64,000 nt of DNA. It comes from Takakia lepidozioides. Lineage: Eukaryota > Streptophyta > Takakiopsida > Takakiales > Takakiaceae. A program made the position numbers and the translations under genes. Location: contig CM060734.1 in assembly GCA_030704615.1 (NCBI GenBank), positions 10,664,001-10,728,000 of the forward strand, in the 5' to 3' direction. The notes beneath the pieces were generated by a model, which was not told where the DNA came from, made no database searches, and worked only from the letters and a program-made list of their open reading frames with translations. This document shows, piece by piece, positions 12,255 through 24,380 of this stretch. Position 1 is the first letter of the stretch, and every line of letters begins with the position of its first letter.

Positions 12255-15110
12255 TCAATTTGTACCCAAAGTATCTCGTTGTAGCAGTGTGTGAACGTCG
12301 TTGGGTCCAATCGTACATTGGTGAATGTACGTATCTCGTTTTGGATCGCAAAACATTCTCCGAATATAGATGTTGTACAAATGCTTGCACAGGACAAATT
12401 TTACTCTCTTGCCAAGAGAACTTGAGAGCGTGTTCTGAAAGTCCGGACAAGTGCAATTAGGGAAATCGCCAATAGTAATCTCATAGGTCCGGTCATGAAC
12501 AACTGATCCAGAGGTCGCCATGGTGTACACCCGCCCATACCCTGGCAAGGGAACATTCACAATTTGGGTGACGCAACAGTGCAGGGTTCTAGCAGACTCC
12601 ATCTTGCACTCATTGTCTGCACCAGCCTCAACCAAACGTACCGCTTTTCCATCCCTTTTTGTGGGCCTATCATTGCCATGTCCAGGACGTGCCGTAAAGT
12701 TGGAAGGGAAAGCCATTGGGTCAACTGGTGTTACGACAGGAGGGGCTCTCGGAAGGCAAAACCCGGCCTCCTCCAGCATGTCAATCTCCAATTTGGAGAG
12801 TGCGGTTCCAAACTTCACTGGCCACACGGCTGGAATTTGAGGCTTCATTATCACAAAATCCCGAACAGTCCCCATGACACAGCGCACAATGTCATCCGGG
12901 CAAAACCAAAACTTGTGAGGCCTAGACTCCCGCGACTGGTAATGTTTGAACAACCCGGTGAACGTCGGGGCAGGAGTTCTGCAAGTCACTTTGGAAATTT
13001 GGGACTTGCACTTCTGGAACGAGGGGGCCCTAATAGCGGCACATTTGACTTTTGATCCATGGGGAGTCCGTTCGATATGCCACATTCCGTCTGTACAATC
13101 TGACTCCTCTACTGGCAGCGTGTTCTCCCCTTCACCGGGGACTGTGGCGGTTGGAGACTCTTGAGGGAACAAAGGCAAAGAAGACTCCCCCACAAAGGGG
13201 ATGGCACCCACAAAAGTTGGGGGCACAGGCACACGTGGTACTGAAAAGTTCTCCCGATCGTGGCGGTGTGAATCTGCATCCGAGCCTGGTGGGGTGTCAA
13301 GTTTTCTTTTGCACGAACCAAACCTCTCCTCTCCTTCCAGATGTGCAAGCCGTGAGTGCAATGGTGTTCCCATTGTGCACTCGTTCACAGCCCGTGCCAT
13401 CTTAGTAGGGTCTTTCAATCTGTTTGCAGTCCTGAGCAGCAACTCTGCCATGTCTGGCCCCTTGCCTGTACCCCGTTCCCGAAGGAAATCCCGGTACCGT
13501 GTTTGTTGCGAGAGCACGCGGATCATGTCATCAGCTGTGGCAACGTACAGATCCCGCCCGTTCTTCCCGGATTGCTTCATCCAAACACTGTGCACTGTCT
13601 CCGAAAGATTGCAGGAGGGCATGTCCGCAATATCCTCAAGCGTCATATCCTGCCAGCCACCAGATTATGCAATGAGTATTCATGTTTTGAGTGCAGTTTT
13701 ACTGGACAAGAGCAGGCATCAAAGTGAAGAAACAAAACCCTCTAACTCATGGAACTTACTGTTGTCATGAAACCCCCCCACTGTCTGTATCGGAAAATGC
13801 CAAAACCCAAACCAGTCGTCCAGCTCTTTGAGGCCTTCCTGGCTTGATGCATCCGAGGAGTACCACCATGCTCGGATAGTTTGATACAGGGAGTTTGCCT
13901 CATGGTCTGTCCTTGCATCTTTGTACAAGCGGCATAGTCTCATGTGCTCGTCCTGCAATTCCACTTTTATGCAACTCTTTGTATGCCTTCGAAGGGACTG
14001 CGTCCAATGAAAGAGACAAGTGCGCTCCCTACCTTCCATAGGTGTTTTGGGGTCTCCAGATCCAAACACACACCGTACTGCATTCCAGTTTGCCTGGGTG
14101 CTGTCAGCCATGAATCCATTGAAGTTTGGATCAGGCACACCATTCAAATTCATGACGTTCACAAGAGACCTCCGCATCAGAATTTGAGATTGTGTCCTCG
14201 GATTGCATGTCACAAACGGCTATAGTCATTACTCTCTGGTAAGTGGGATCATACACATGACAAGCCATGGTCGAACATTAGCCATGATTTCTGCAGATCG
14301 CCTCCAGGTTGCATTCTTCGGACCAGGCTAACTCCACTACCCTCCCCCACCGTGGACATTTTGAATAAGTACACTTTCAAGGATCCCTGGCCTGGAAAGA
14401 CACTATCTTGAATAAAGTCATATTTGCTTCTACGCTTCAAGTCCAGAATGCTATCAATCGCAGTGCGTTGATGTGATTCCGGACATTGGGCGAGCTTAAA
14501 GTGGAAAAATGGTCCATAACAACATCTAGCTTTGAGGAGTCCAGCTTGGCTAAGATATCGTCTGGTTCTCCAAGAATATATTTTTGCAAGAACGTCTTGC
14601 TTGCCGCAAGTGCAATGGCTAACGGCGTAGCATTCAGAGCGTTGTGAACTTCTTGCTGTAGGAGTCCCAGTGCCGTATCTATACTTTCCCTGCAATCTCC
14701 TTTGCACACGGGGTGATCATGATTTCCGAGATGTATACAAGCCCGAGTAAGGGTCTGGCAACGATGAAGAACGTAGTACATGCGAGCCTTGCATGTGGGG
14801 ACGAATTTGCAGAACCTACAGATGAACGTAGTTTTACTTGGAGTGGCACAACCCACTGCAAATGGATTGTCCGCACAGCCCTCCCACTCGGTTTCGTTTG
14901 CGGAACCAGTCAGCCCCAGACCACTGTAATTTGCATTTGTACATCGCAGGTGCCCGACGCAAACTGATCTCCGAAACTTCAACCCATGAGGATTGTGTAT
15001 GTTGGAAGTTTTCGTCCGGCACCAAGGGTGTCCATCATGTTTCTTGTCCGAGACCATATAGAGCTTACCAATTTTTTGTCCAAAGAGATCACTTGGGGTA
15101 CTTTAGAAAA
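12255..15110 (-). pseudogene. MULE-type transposase with SWIM zinc finger, frameshifted
   Basis: Read right to left, three segments are ordered as in Mutator-like transposases. First is an N-terminal Cys/His zinc-finger region of GCM/FLYWCH/WRKY type (SVCVGHLRCTN, CRFCKF, HLGNHDHPVC; 14437-15057). Next is a transposase core (NFNGFMADSTQANWNAV, RERTCLFHWTQ; 13719-14213). Last is a SWIM finger (CTCPDF ... CKHLY) near 12330-12440 in a 463-codon frame ending at 12255. The frame changes near 14200-14450 and again between 13719 and 13646; a GT-AG intron at the second break would not restore frame. It is therefore probably a decayed transposon gene rather than a host gene. I could not identify TIRs. 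Confidence 0.7.
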
Positions 15111-15126
15111 CAGTTTGTAGTCTAAA

Positions 15127-16508
15127 AAGAGCCCAACAATGTGAAGCGCGCGACCTACACCCGGCCATTGGGGCAAGTGTGAGGCTCCAATGAGTAGGAG
15201 GGCGTGGGGGTCGTGGTAGTCTATAAATAACCACAATGTCTGTTTTACAAGACATAAGACACAAGCAGGATTCATAAAATAAAAACAGGGCCGAGTCTTT
15301 TTAAGCAGATACAAGTCTGGAGTGGTATTCCAGGGTCTTAAGAAAAGCTCTGCCAGGGTAGAAAGGTAATTCAAAAACCCTGTTTGCAGTCCATCATATG
15401 AAATCAAAGTGAAATGAAGGTCTTGCAGAATGTGTGTTGTCTAGTAAGGCACAACAGTCCGTCTTAATAACCAGCCAAGAGGTTTCATTGTAGAGCCGAA
15501 TTTCAGTGCAGCCAAGGTACCGACTGCTACATTATACCCGCATTGAAACATGAAAAAAACAATAGATAAATCGGTAGATTTGTATTCCATGAGTTCTCAT
15601 GTCTGCCCTACCTCCTGCCATGTAGATATGGTTGCAAGAAACCACAAACAAGGTAAGGAGCAAAAGTAGATCCTCATTGGAGCCAAGTTGAAGCAGGTCT
15701 GCATCCGTATGCTGGCAGTTTTGAAGCGGCAAGAGGCTCAGCAGCAGGCAACAGCAGCACCCACATTTGCAAGAATAGGAACTTCAAGCTTCAAGAAATC
15801 AAGACAAGTGAAGACCCTCACCTGTGCCCGTCCCAAAAACCACCACATAAAGATGTGTGTTAGTGAGGATGCATCAGGTGAGTGGCAGGTCTTCACAGTT
15901 GCTATCCATGTCAGTGTTGAATTCTAAAGCATGTACAGATCACAATTCAAGCAAGGGTAAACTCAAAAAACCTTGAGTGTTTTGTGGTATGCCCTGCGCC
16001 ATGGCGTCCAACAGATCGTCTCCAACAGAACGCAATCAAAGTAGAAGTGTTCACAGATAGAGAATAGCTCATACAAAAATAGAGCCGCATGTAATATGTA
16101 GATAAATAGGGATAGAGTACTTCCCAACGAGGAGTAAAAGCGCCGCTGCAAATTAAAAAGAACCATGAGGGTCTGAGCAAAGCGATCATCGCTTTGTCGC
16201 CTGCCAGAGAGGAATCTGCCTAACCGCCAATGCGCATCCCAAGAGCCAGCCATCACGAGTATCATGTAGCAGCAGGGGAGCAGATTTACACGGCGCATCA
16301 TCAAGGATCCCTGAAGCACGAGTTTTGTGCTGTGAAATGTATCGGCCCGCTTAGGGCATAGCTCCTCGATTTCTCATGCAGGGTGGATGTTAGAAGGCTG
16401 CTTGGGACGTAGACACTTTTACGGGATCTGTGGGGTACCCTTAATTTTTGCACAGACTGAGACCAACAGGAGCCTTAGGGGTGACAACAGCGCACTTTAG
16501 GGGGGGGT
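15127..16508. other. No gene recognised
   Basis: Small ORFs on both strands show no recognisable domains. The left part may belong to the 5' flank of the MULE element. I see no repeats of note before 16510. Confidence 0.4.
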
Positions 16509-16509
16509 T

Positions 16510-16720
16510 ACACAGCCCGTCACAGCCACACAGCCGGTCACAGCCGGTCACAGCCACATAGCCCGACACAGCCCGACACAGCCCGTCGCAGCCCAACACA
16601 GTCGCACAGCCAGTCACAGCTCGACATAGCCCGACACAACCCAACACATTCGCACAGCCAGTCACAGCCCGTCACAGTTTCACACAGCCAGTCACAGCTT
16701 GACACAGCTGTCACGACCAT
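16510..16720. repeat. Degenerate ~10-bp minisatellite
   Basis: About 20 imperfect copies of a CACAGCCNGT-like decamer run through this stretch. Frames across it encode low-complexity Cys/Trp/Leu repeats, which are by-products of the repeat and not proteins. Confidence 0.85.
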
Positions 16721-17938
16721 AGGGAACGGATAGCAAGACAGGGAACGACTGTGGGGAACAACATCTGCGAATGGAACATGTTAGTTCACGGATGACGGTT
16801 AGTGAGGGAAACGGTTAGAACAACGGGTAGGAAGATAAAGCCAGGAGCGAGGACTGGAAGAGGATCACTTCTTGGGGGGAGATCACTTCTTGGGGGGAGA
16901 ATCACTTCTGGGGGAAGAGGATCACTTCTGGAAGGACTTCGGGGGGGGGATCACAACTTGGAAATGAAGTGGAGAGCGCATCTCTGAGCAGAAAGAGGGA
17001 GAGCACGGAGTAGGAGGAGAACGATCCGTTGATACTTGCTGAATGCAAGAAGTAGAGTTGTAATGTAGAGCAGAATAGAGATACCATGGCTTCAACCTGA
17101 TACTTGATAGATATTAATCTGATACATACTTCATACTCACACTGTGTAGAGAGATCTGAGTGAAGCTGTGGAATGAATGGATGAGTTGATGGAATCCGAT
17201 AGATTGCTGAAGCAAACTGATACTTAAATACCAACAGTAAGGTAACTAGCTAACATGAATGCGGGAAGGAAAACAAATAGGAAACACCCCCATGATACAC
17301 TAGCTGTAGGTCATGACTGATTGTTCTGAGCGGGCTGAGTGCTTAGAGATTTCCAACTCTTCTATCTTGGAGTTCCTGCCTCGGAAAGCGAAGGGATGGG
17401 TGAGTAAAAGCCGCGCGACATTTGGCGACCATACTGGGGAACTGGGTCATGAACAACCAGATGTGACAGGCATCTGGTGAGATCATGGTGGATGGAGAAT
17501 TAAAGAATTTGATGTGAATCAAATTCCCTGTGAAACTAAGAAGGAAAGATTGTCCAAACGATTCTTTCAGAGGTTCTTGGAATTGCCAGACGGTTGTAAA
17601 GAAAACATTCTTAAGAGAGTGCATGATGCTGACCCTGAGTGGGGTCTGGAGAAATGAGTGATAAAGATTTATCAGGTGGCCTGTAGAGGAAGAGCACGTT
17701 GGTTACCAACACTGGTTTATGTGATAGCATTGCTATCCATTAAGCGAGTAGAGTTTGAAGGCTGGGAGCACCAAGAACAGCTTTCCAGACTTGTTTGCCA
17801 TATGGTTATATGGTAACGGAGACTTCTAGTATAGCCAAGGGTGCATTGAAGCTTGAAAGAAACCCAGGCATATATGAGAGATATTACAGAAGAGAGTTTT
17901 GGTTATTGCCACATTAAAAGAAATGAAAGACATGGGAC
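16721..17938. other. Leader region of gypsy element A, with an 18-bp tandem repeat
   Basis: At 16856-16945 a GATCACTTCTTGGGGGGA-like unit is repeated four to five times with small changes. From ~17650 to 17938 no gene is seen. By position this should hold the 5' LTR and leader of the gypsy element that follows, but no second LTR copy is present for comparison, so the boundary cannot be set. Confidence 0.45.
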
Positions 17939-20900
17939 ATGAGTGATGAAAGAGAAGCTAGACGCCAGAGATATTCAGCAAAAAGAGAAAGCTATCTGAA
18001 AGCTAATTATCCATATCTTTGGGAGAGAGGAATAGACATAGGGGAATCATCTGGACCTCTCACACCATTAAGATCAGAGAGTACATCACCCATACCGGAA
18101 GAACTAGAGTTGGATGCCACTCCTTCTTTTTCTTTGCAAGAAAGATTAAGGGAATTGGTACGGGAAGAAGATCAATCACGAGGTGAAAGATCTGAGGTAC
18201 ATCCCTGGATAAAAGATTTGACAGAAATCTTTGATAAGAGTTGGCATGGAACACCAAAAGCAGGAACTCCAGTTTCTGAAGCGGAAGGTGAAGAAGGAGG
18301 AGAGGATGTGGCAGAGCCAACGGAGAGTTCAGACTCTCCAACACCATTGCAGTTGAGTTACATGAGTGAAGAAGAAACCCAAGGGCAGAACTTGGAGGAT
18401 GAAAATAGAGAGAAGAAATTGGAAGAGGAAGAGTATGAAGAAGTAGACCCAACAGCTGAGGTTGAGACTACAACCAGGACATCCCAACCCGTTGGACCTG
18501 GATCAAGTGGAGCACTTGGATCACAGGCCAACGAAGGTGTCGGCTCAGGGGGATCAGGCGGGCTGCCTGGATGTGGCTCTGGGGGGACAGGGAGTGTGGG
18601 AAGTAGTGCAATTGGAGCTGGGAATACTGTGAATATCGTGGGGCCAGTAGCAGGGAGTGCTCAAGGGCCACCACTTGGTGGAAGATCCACCACAACAACA
18701 ACAGGTCCTGAAGGACCAGCACCAGCAAGGGTGCCAGCACCTGTCAGTGGGCAGAAGGTAGGGCCACAGATGGCGTTACAACCAACACGGGCAAAACCAC
18801 ATTTTCCAATATATTCAGGAAAAAGGGATCCCGATGTACACATTAGCCAATTTGAGCACATGTGTATAGTGAACAATGAGAATGGCGATGATGCCAAGAT
18901 GAGATTGTTTCCTTGTTCACTTATCAAGAAAGCAAGTGAATGGTATGCAAGATTCCCTGATAATCATTTCCTAACCTGGAATGGCTTGAATACAGCATTC
19001 CGAAATAGGTTCAGGACAAGTAAAACTGAGGATGAAGTGTATGGAAGTTTACAACAGTTAAAGCAAAAGAAGCATGAAACTGTTGAGGAGTATATGGAAA
19101 AGATGGAATTGATGATGAAAAAGCTTGCTGCTGTACCAGCACCAGGTTTACAGAAGACTTGGTTTGTGAGTGGACTAAGACCAGAGTTGCAAAAGAAAGT
19201 GGATATGTTACCCCATAATACAGTGGAGGAGGCATTTGAAACTGCAAATAGAATTGAGCAATTCGGAATGCTCAGGAGAGAGAAAATAGATGATGAGGAC
19301 TCTGAGGATGAGTCAGATGAAGAAGAAGAGCAAGAACTAAAAAGGAAGAGTAAGAGAAAGGAGAAGTTGAAGAGGGATAACTATGAGAAAAGATTAGAAG
19401 AAATCTTGAAGAAGTATGCCACAGAGGCTGTAACACATTGGAGGAAGGGTGTTTGGTGTGCAAAGTGCCAGAATGAAGGCCATACCACCACTGAATGCCA
19501 CATGAAGGAGAAACACTGTACTATCTATAAAATGGATAACCATTCTACTGAGAATTGTTACTACAACAGAAGGACAGCTGCAAGAGAACCTAGGCAAGTA
19601 AGGGTGCACCAAGTGCAGCCCCAGCCAAGAAGAAACAATGATCAGGACCACTATGGTAGGCGTGGTGGTTATAACAATGGCATGGAAGGGAGAGGTAATT
19701 CAAGAGGGAATTACCAAGGAAATTCCAGAGGCAACTATCAGGGTAATCCAAGGGGGAATTACCAGCTAGGGAATCAGGATTACAGAAATAATCCAAGAGC
19801 AGACCAAGGGCGAGGACCCAATGGTGAAGAACTGTGTTACTATTGTAATCAACCAGGACATCGCAAGGCAGCCTGTTCATTCTGGATTAGACACCAGAAT
19901 GAGATGAGAGCTCATGTGAATGAGGGCCCAGTGGTGGCAGCTCACATGGTTAGGCCATGTGTTGTACCAGAAGTAAGTACAATGATAGTAACAAGAAGCA
20001 AAGCCAAATTAATACCTCCAGTAGTTGAGGAAGATGATGATAATGAAGGTGGCAGTGATATGCCTGAAGATGATGAGGCTTGGAGAGATGAGAAGGAACT
20101 GCACAAGGAAGTGGCAGATACTATAAGGGAAATGCAAAAGAGTACTGATATTCCTGTGGCAGATTCCTCTGATTTTGATGGAGAAGAAGAAGTGAGTGAG
20201 GATGAAAAGAAAAAAGAAGCTGCAGACATGCAAAGTAATGAAGGGACTTTGGCTGAAGTAATATGCCAGACCAAAGCAGAGATTACCATTGGACAGCTAT
20301 TGGCTGTGGCACCTTATTGTAGACATAGGCTATATCAAGCAATCAATCGAATTGCCCAGGAGACAGGAAACACAGACCTGAACAACAAGGTGACTAGTTA
20401 TAATGTGAAGCCGGAAGGGCGAGAAACAGTCATGGACTTTGATGATTCTATGCCAGTAATCCAATTGAGAATTGGAAGCACAGAACTAACTGATGTACTG
20501 ATAGATGGAGGCTCTGGAGTAAATATCATGACAGACCAATTAAGGAAGAAGCTTGGTCTAAGTAACATGAAACCAGCCCCATTTACTGTAACAATGGCAG
20601 ATCAAAGAAGTGTACAGCCATTGGGATTGATAAGAGGAGTTAAGATACAGATACAAAAGATGATCTTTATGATCACAATAACTGTGTTGAAGATGGATGA
20701 AGTCATGGAGGCTTACTCCTTATTATTGGGACGTCCGTGGCTAAAACAGGCCAGGGTATTCCATGACTGGAATTCTCAGTTACTAACCGTGCATAATGGG
20801 ATGCACGAGATACAAATTACCACAAAGAAATCTAGTAGATTACCTGCTACGAGAAGACCTCGAGGGGTCAGAGAGTATGACTGGAGAGGAGGACTGGATG

Positions 20901-21721
20901 AGGAGCAGGAAGCTACCCTGTTCGCTGCACACCCAGAGTGGGAGCAGATTGCAGAGATGCGGCTGGAAGGCCTAAGTTGTTTAAGAAGTATCTGCTGTGG
21001 TGTAGTGTCAGCAACACCAATTGAAGAGGAAACCAGCAGTTGCCCAACACATTTCTATGAAGAAAGAGAAGGAGAAATGGAAATCCTAGAGGAACCAGCC
21101 ACTGTGAGTTTACAGGATGAAGTGGTGACTGGTTGGACAATCACAGCTGATGAGCAAGTGAGGGAAGTGAATGTGGGAACTGAAGAGGAACCGAGGATGG
21201 TGAAGGTAGGAGCTGAATTGGAGCCAGAATTCTTTGAAGAAGCTAAGAGTCTGTTCATCAAATATAGAGATGTATTTGCTTGGAGCTATGAGGATCTAAA
21301 AGGGATACCACCTGAAATCTGTCAGCATAAGATTGAACTGGAACCAGGATCAGTACCAATTAAGCAGGCAAGGTACAGAATGAATCCCAACTATGCACAG
21401 AAGGTTGGAGAAGAGATCAAGAAGTTGGCTGAGGCTAAGTTTATATACCCAATAGAGTATACAACATGGTTGTCACCCATTGTGATAGTTCCCAAGAAGA
21501 ATGGTAAACTAAGAGTTTGTGTGAACTACAAGAAGCTGAATGCTTGTACGAAGAAAGATCTTTCCCTTTGTCATTCACAGAAGCAGTATTGGACACTGTG
21601 GCAGGCCATGAGATGTACTCATTCATGGAGTGGTTATAATCAAGTGCAAGTGGCAGAAGAAGACCAAGGAAAGACAGCTTTCATCACAGACTGGGGTGCT
21701 TATGCATACAAAGTCATGCCC
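17939..21721 (+). CDS. Ty3/gypsy Gag-Pol polyprotein, truncated inside RT
   Basis: An uninterrupted frame of over 1,260 codons. The N-terminal ~280 residues are acidic, then Gly/Ser-rich. A retrotransposon Gag domain spans ~residues 284-440 (PHFPIYSGKRDP, WYARFPDNHFLTWNGL). Two Cys/His clusters follow: an imperfect pair near residues 505-540, and CYYCNQPGHRKAAC near residues 632-645. The retropepsin active site is DGGSG (20504-20518) rather than DSG. RT begins (LSPIVIVPKKNGKLRVC) and runs to KVMPF, where a tandem repeat array replaces the rest. The frame runs on into repeat DNA to 21814. RT catalytic YXDD, RNase H and integrase are absent, so the element is dead. The long clean frame suggests a fairly young insertion before truncation. 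The GTEEEPRMVKV linker before RT recurs in the fragment at 29.3 kb. Confidence 0.9.
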
Positions 21722-21724
21722 TTT

Positions 21725-24222
21725 GTTGGAGCTGCTATTGCTTTGGGACCTGTTGGACTGTGTTTCGCGTGCTCACGATTTGTTTTTCATTCCGTTTTTG
21801 AATGGGGCGTGTAATGTAGCCATATGCAATGTGCGTGCCAAATTTGGGAGCGATCAAAATTCATTTGGACCCAAAACCACAGTTTCTTCCCTGTTTTGCA
21901 CTCCAAACTTGATTTGTGTTCTACTTCATGCACTCTTCACAGAGAGTTCTGCAATAGTGAGCGAAAGAGAATACCTTTTTTGGGGGGGCATTTTTGATTG
22001 GTCCAAATTTTGGCGGGGGAGTAGCCGTGGGATGCTGGAAGCCGCAGAACAAAATTGAGCCAAAAACAAAATCGATACGTGCCAGAAACCCCCACTGAAA
22101 GGCAGTGCAAACCTATTTATTGGCTTAAAATAAATTTAAATTCAATTAAATATGTGGAATGGCTTGAGGGGGGAGCCATGGGGAGGCAAATGATTTATTC
22201 GTCTGTTGTGTCTCCGCACATGTGTCGCGCACATGTTCAAGCACGTGCGGGCAAAAGAGGGGCTTCAACCACAACCGTTCAATGGGTGCAATAGTCGTGC
22301 ACGCATTGCAGGATTTCTTTTTCGCATTGAACAAAAAAACCAGATGACAAGTGAACGCCTCATTGGACAATGGAACGATTTTCGATTGATCTCGTATTAC
22401 ACTGGGACGTATCAGAGGGTACATTGAACACACTGGCCAAGGTTTGAAAGCGAACGAAAATCATTTGGATGGGCAACCATCCGTTGGCCCATTGAACAAA
22501 TTTCGATTGATCTCATATTACTCTGGGGCCTCTTACATGGCACATTGAACATAGTGGCCAAGTCTCAAAGCGAACCAAAATCATGTCGATGGCCAACCAT
22601 CCGTTGAGCCATCCGAATGAATTTTTGATTGATCTGATATTAGTCCGGGACCTGTGAGAGGGTGTCTGGAACGTGCTGGCAAAGTTTGGAAGCTAACAAA
22701 AATGATTTGGACAGGCAACCATCCGTTCACCCGTTGAATGTATTCTGTTGGAGCTGCTGTTGCTTTGGGACCTGTTGGACTGTGTTTCGCGTGCTCACGA
22801 TTTGTTTTTCATTCCGTTTTTGAATGGGGCGTGTAATGTAGCCATATGCAATGTGCGTGCCAAATTTGGGAGCGATCAAAATTCATTTGGACCCAAAACC
22901 ACAGTTTCTTCCCTGTTTTGCACTCCAAACTTGATTTGTGTTCTACTTCATGCACTCTTCATAGAGAGTTCTGCAATAGTAAGCGAAAAGAGAACACCTT
23001 TTTCGGGGGGGGCATTTTTGATTGGTCCAAATTTTGGCAGGGGAGTAGCCGTGGGATGCTGGAAGCCGCAGAACAAAATTGAGCCAAAAACAAAATCGAT
23101 ACGTGCCAGAAACCCCCACTGAAAGGCAGTGCAAACCTATTTATTGGCTTAAAATAAATTTAAATTCAATTAAATATGTGGAATGGCTTGAGGGGGGAGC
23201 GCGTCCATGGGGAGGCAAATGATTTATTCGTCTGTTGTGTCTCCGCACATGTGTCGCGCACATGTTCAAGCACGTGCGGGCAAAAGAGGGGCTTCAACCA
23301 CAACCGTTCAATGGGTGCAATAGTCGTGCACGCATTGCAGGATTTCTTTTTCGCATTGAACAAAAAAACCAGATAACAAGTGAACGCCTCATTGGACAAT
23401 GGAACGATTTTCGATTGATCTCATATTACATTGGGACGCATCAGAGGGTACATTGAACACACTGGCCAAGGTTTGAAAGCGAACGAAAATCATTTGGATG
23501 GGCAACCATCCGTTGGCCCATTGAACGAATTTCGATTGATCTCATATTACTCTGGGGCCTCTTACATGGCACATTGAACATAGTGGCCAAGTCTCAAAGC
23601 AAACCAAAATCATTTCGATGGCCAACCATCCGTTGAGCCATCCGAATGAATTTTCGATTGATCTGATATTAGTCCGGGACCTGTGAGAGGGTGTCTGGAA
23701 CGTGCTGGCAAAGTTTGGAAGCTAACAAAAATGATTTGGACGGGCAACCATCCGTTCACCCGTTGAATGTATTCTGTTGGAGCTGATGTTGCTTTGGGAC
23801 CTGTTGGACTGTGTTTCGCGTGCTCACGATTTGTTTTTCATTCCGTTTTTGAATGGGGCGTGTAATGTAGCCATATGCAATGTGCGTGCCAAATTTGGGA
23901 GCGATCAAAATTCATTTGGATCCAAAACCACAGTTTCTTCCCTGTTTTGCACTCCAAACTTGATTTGTGTTCTACTTCATGCACTCTTTGTAGAGAGTTC
24001 TGCAATAGTGAGCGAAAAAGAACACCTTTTTTGGGGGGGCATTTTTGATTGGTCCAAATTTTGGCGGGGGAGTAGCCGTGGGATGCTGGAAGCCGCAGAA
24101 CAAAATTGAGCCAAAAACAAAATCGATACGTGCCAGAAACCCCCACTGAAAGGCAGTGCAAACCTATTTATTGGCTTAAAATAAATTTAAATTCAATTAA
24201 ATATGTGGAATGGCTTGAGGGG
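21725..24222. repeat. 2.4 tandem copies of a ~1.02-kb satellite-like unit
   Basis: Copies start at 21725, 22747 and 23776 (periods 1,022 and 1,029 bp); the third stops near 24222. They are nearly identical over their length, differing by scattered substitutions and small indels. Each copy contains four shorter related sub-blocks (the recurring AACCATCCGTT and GATTGATCTCATATTA words). The array begins directly after gypsy RT codons, so the satellite either inserted into the element or was joined to it by recombination. Short ORFs recurring in each copy are not credible genes. Confidence 0.9.
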
Positions 24223-24380
24223 GCGTCTCTGGACCGTTCAGGGACGACGTGTCTTGCATGCAGATGCTCCACGCCACCCCGCCGCTTCTCCACGAAGCTG
24301 GCATCTTGGCGCAGTAGGGGCGGGGGAGAGGCAAGTGTACTCCCTCTTTCTCGCACCACTTTTTTCCTCCCTAGCTGCAA

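Noticed and set aside
12520-13770. + strand ORFs of 106-189 codons
   Set aside because: Antisense to the MULE transposase with its SWIM finger, which is the better supported reading.
16441-16720. Cys/Trp-rich repetitive protein on the - strand
   Set aside because: The frames exist only because a ~10-bp minisatellite lacks stops; several overlapping frames are open at once.
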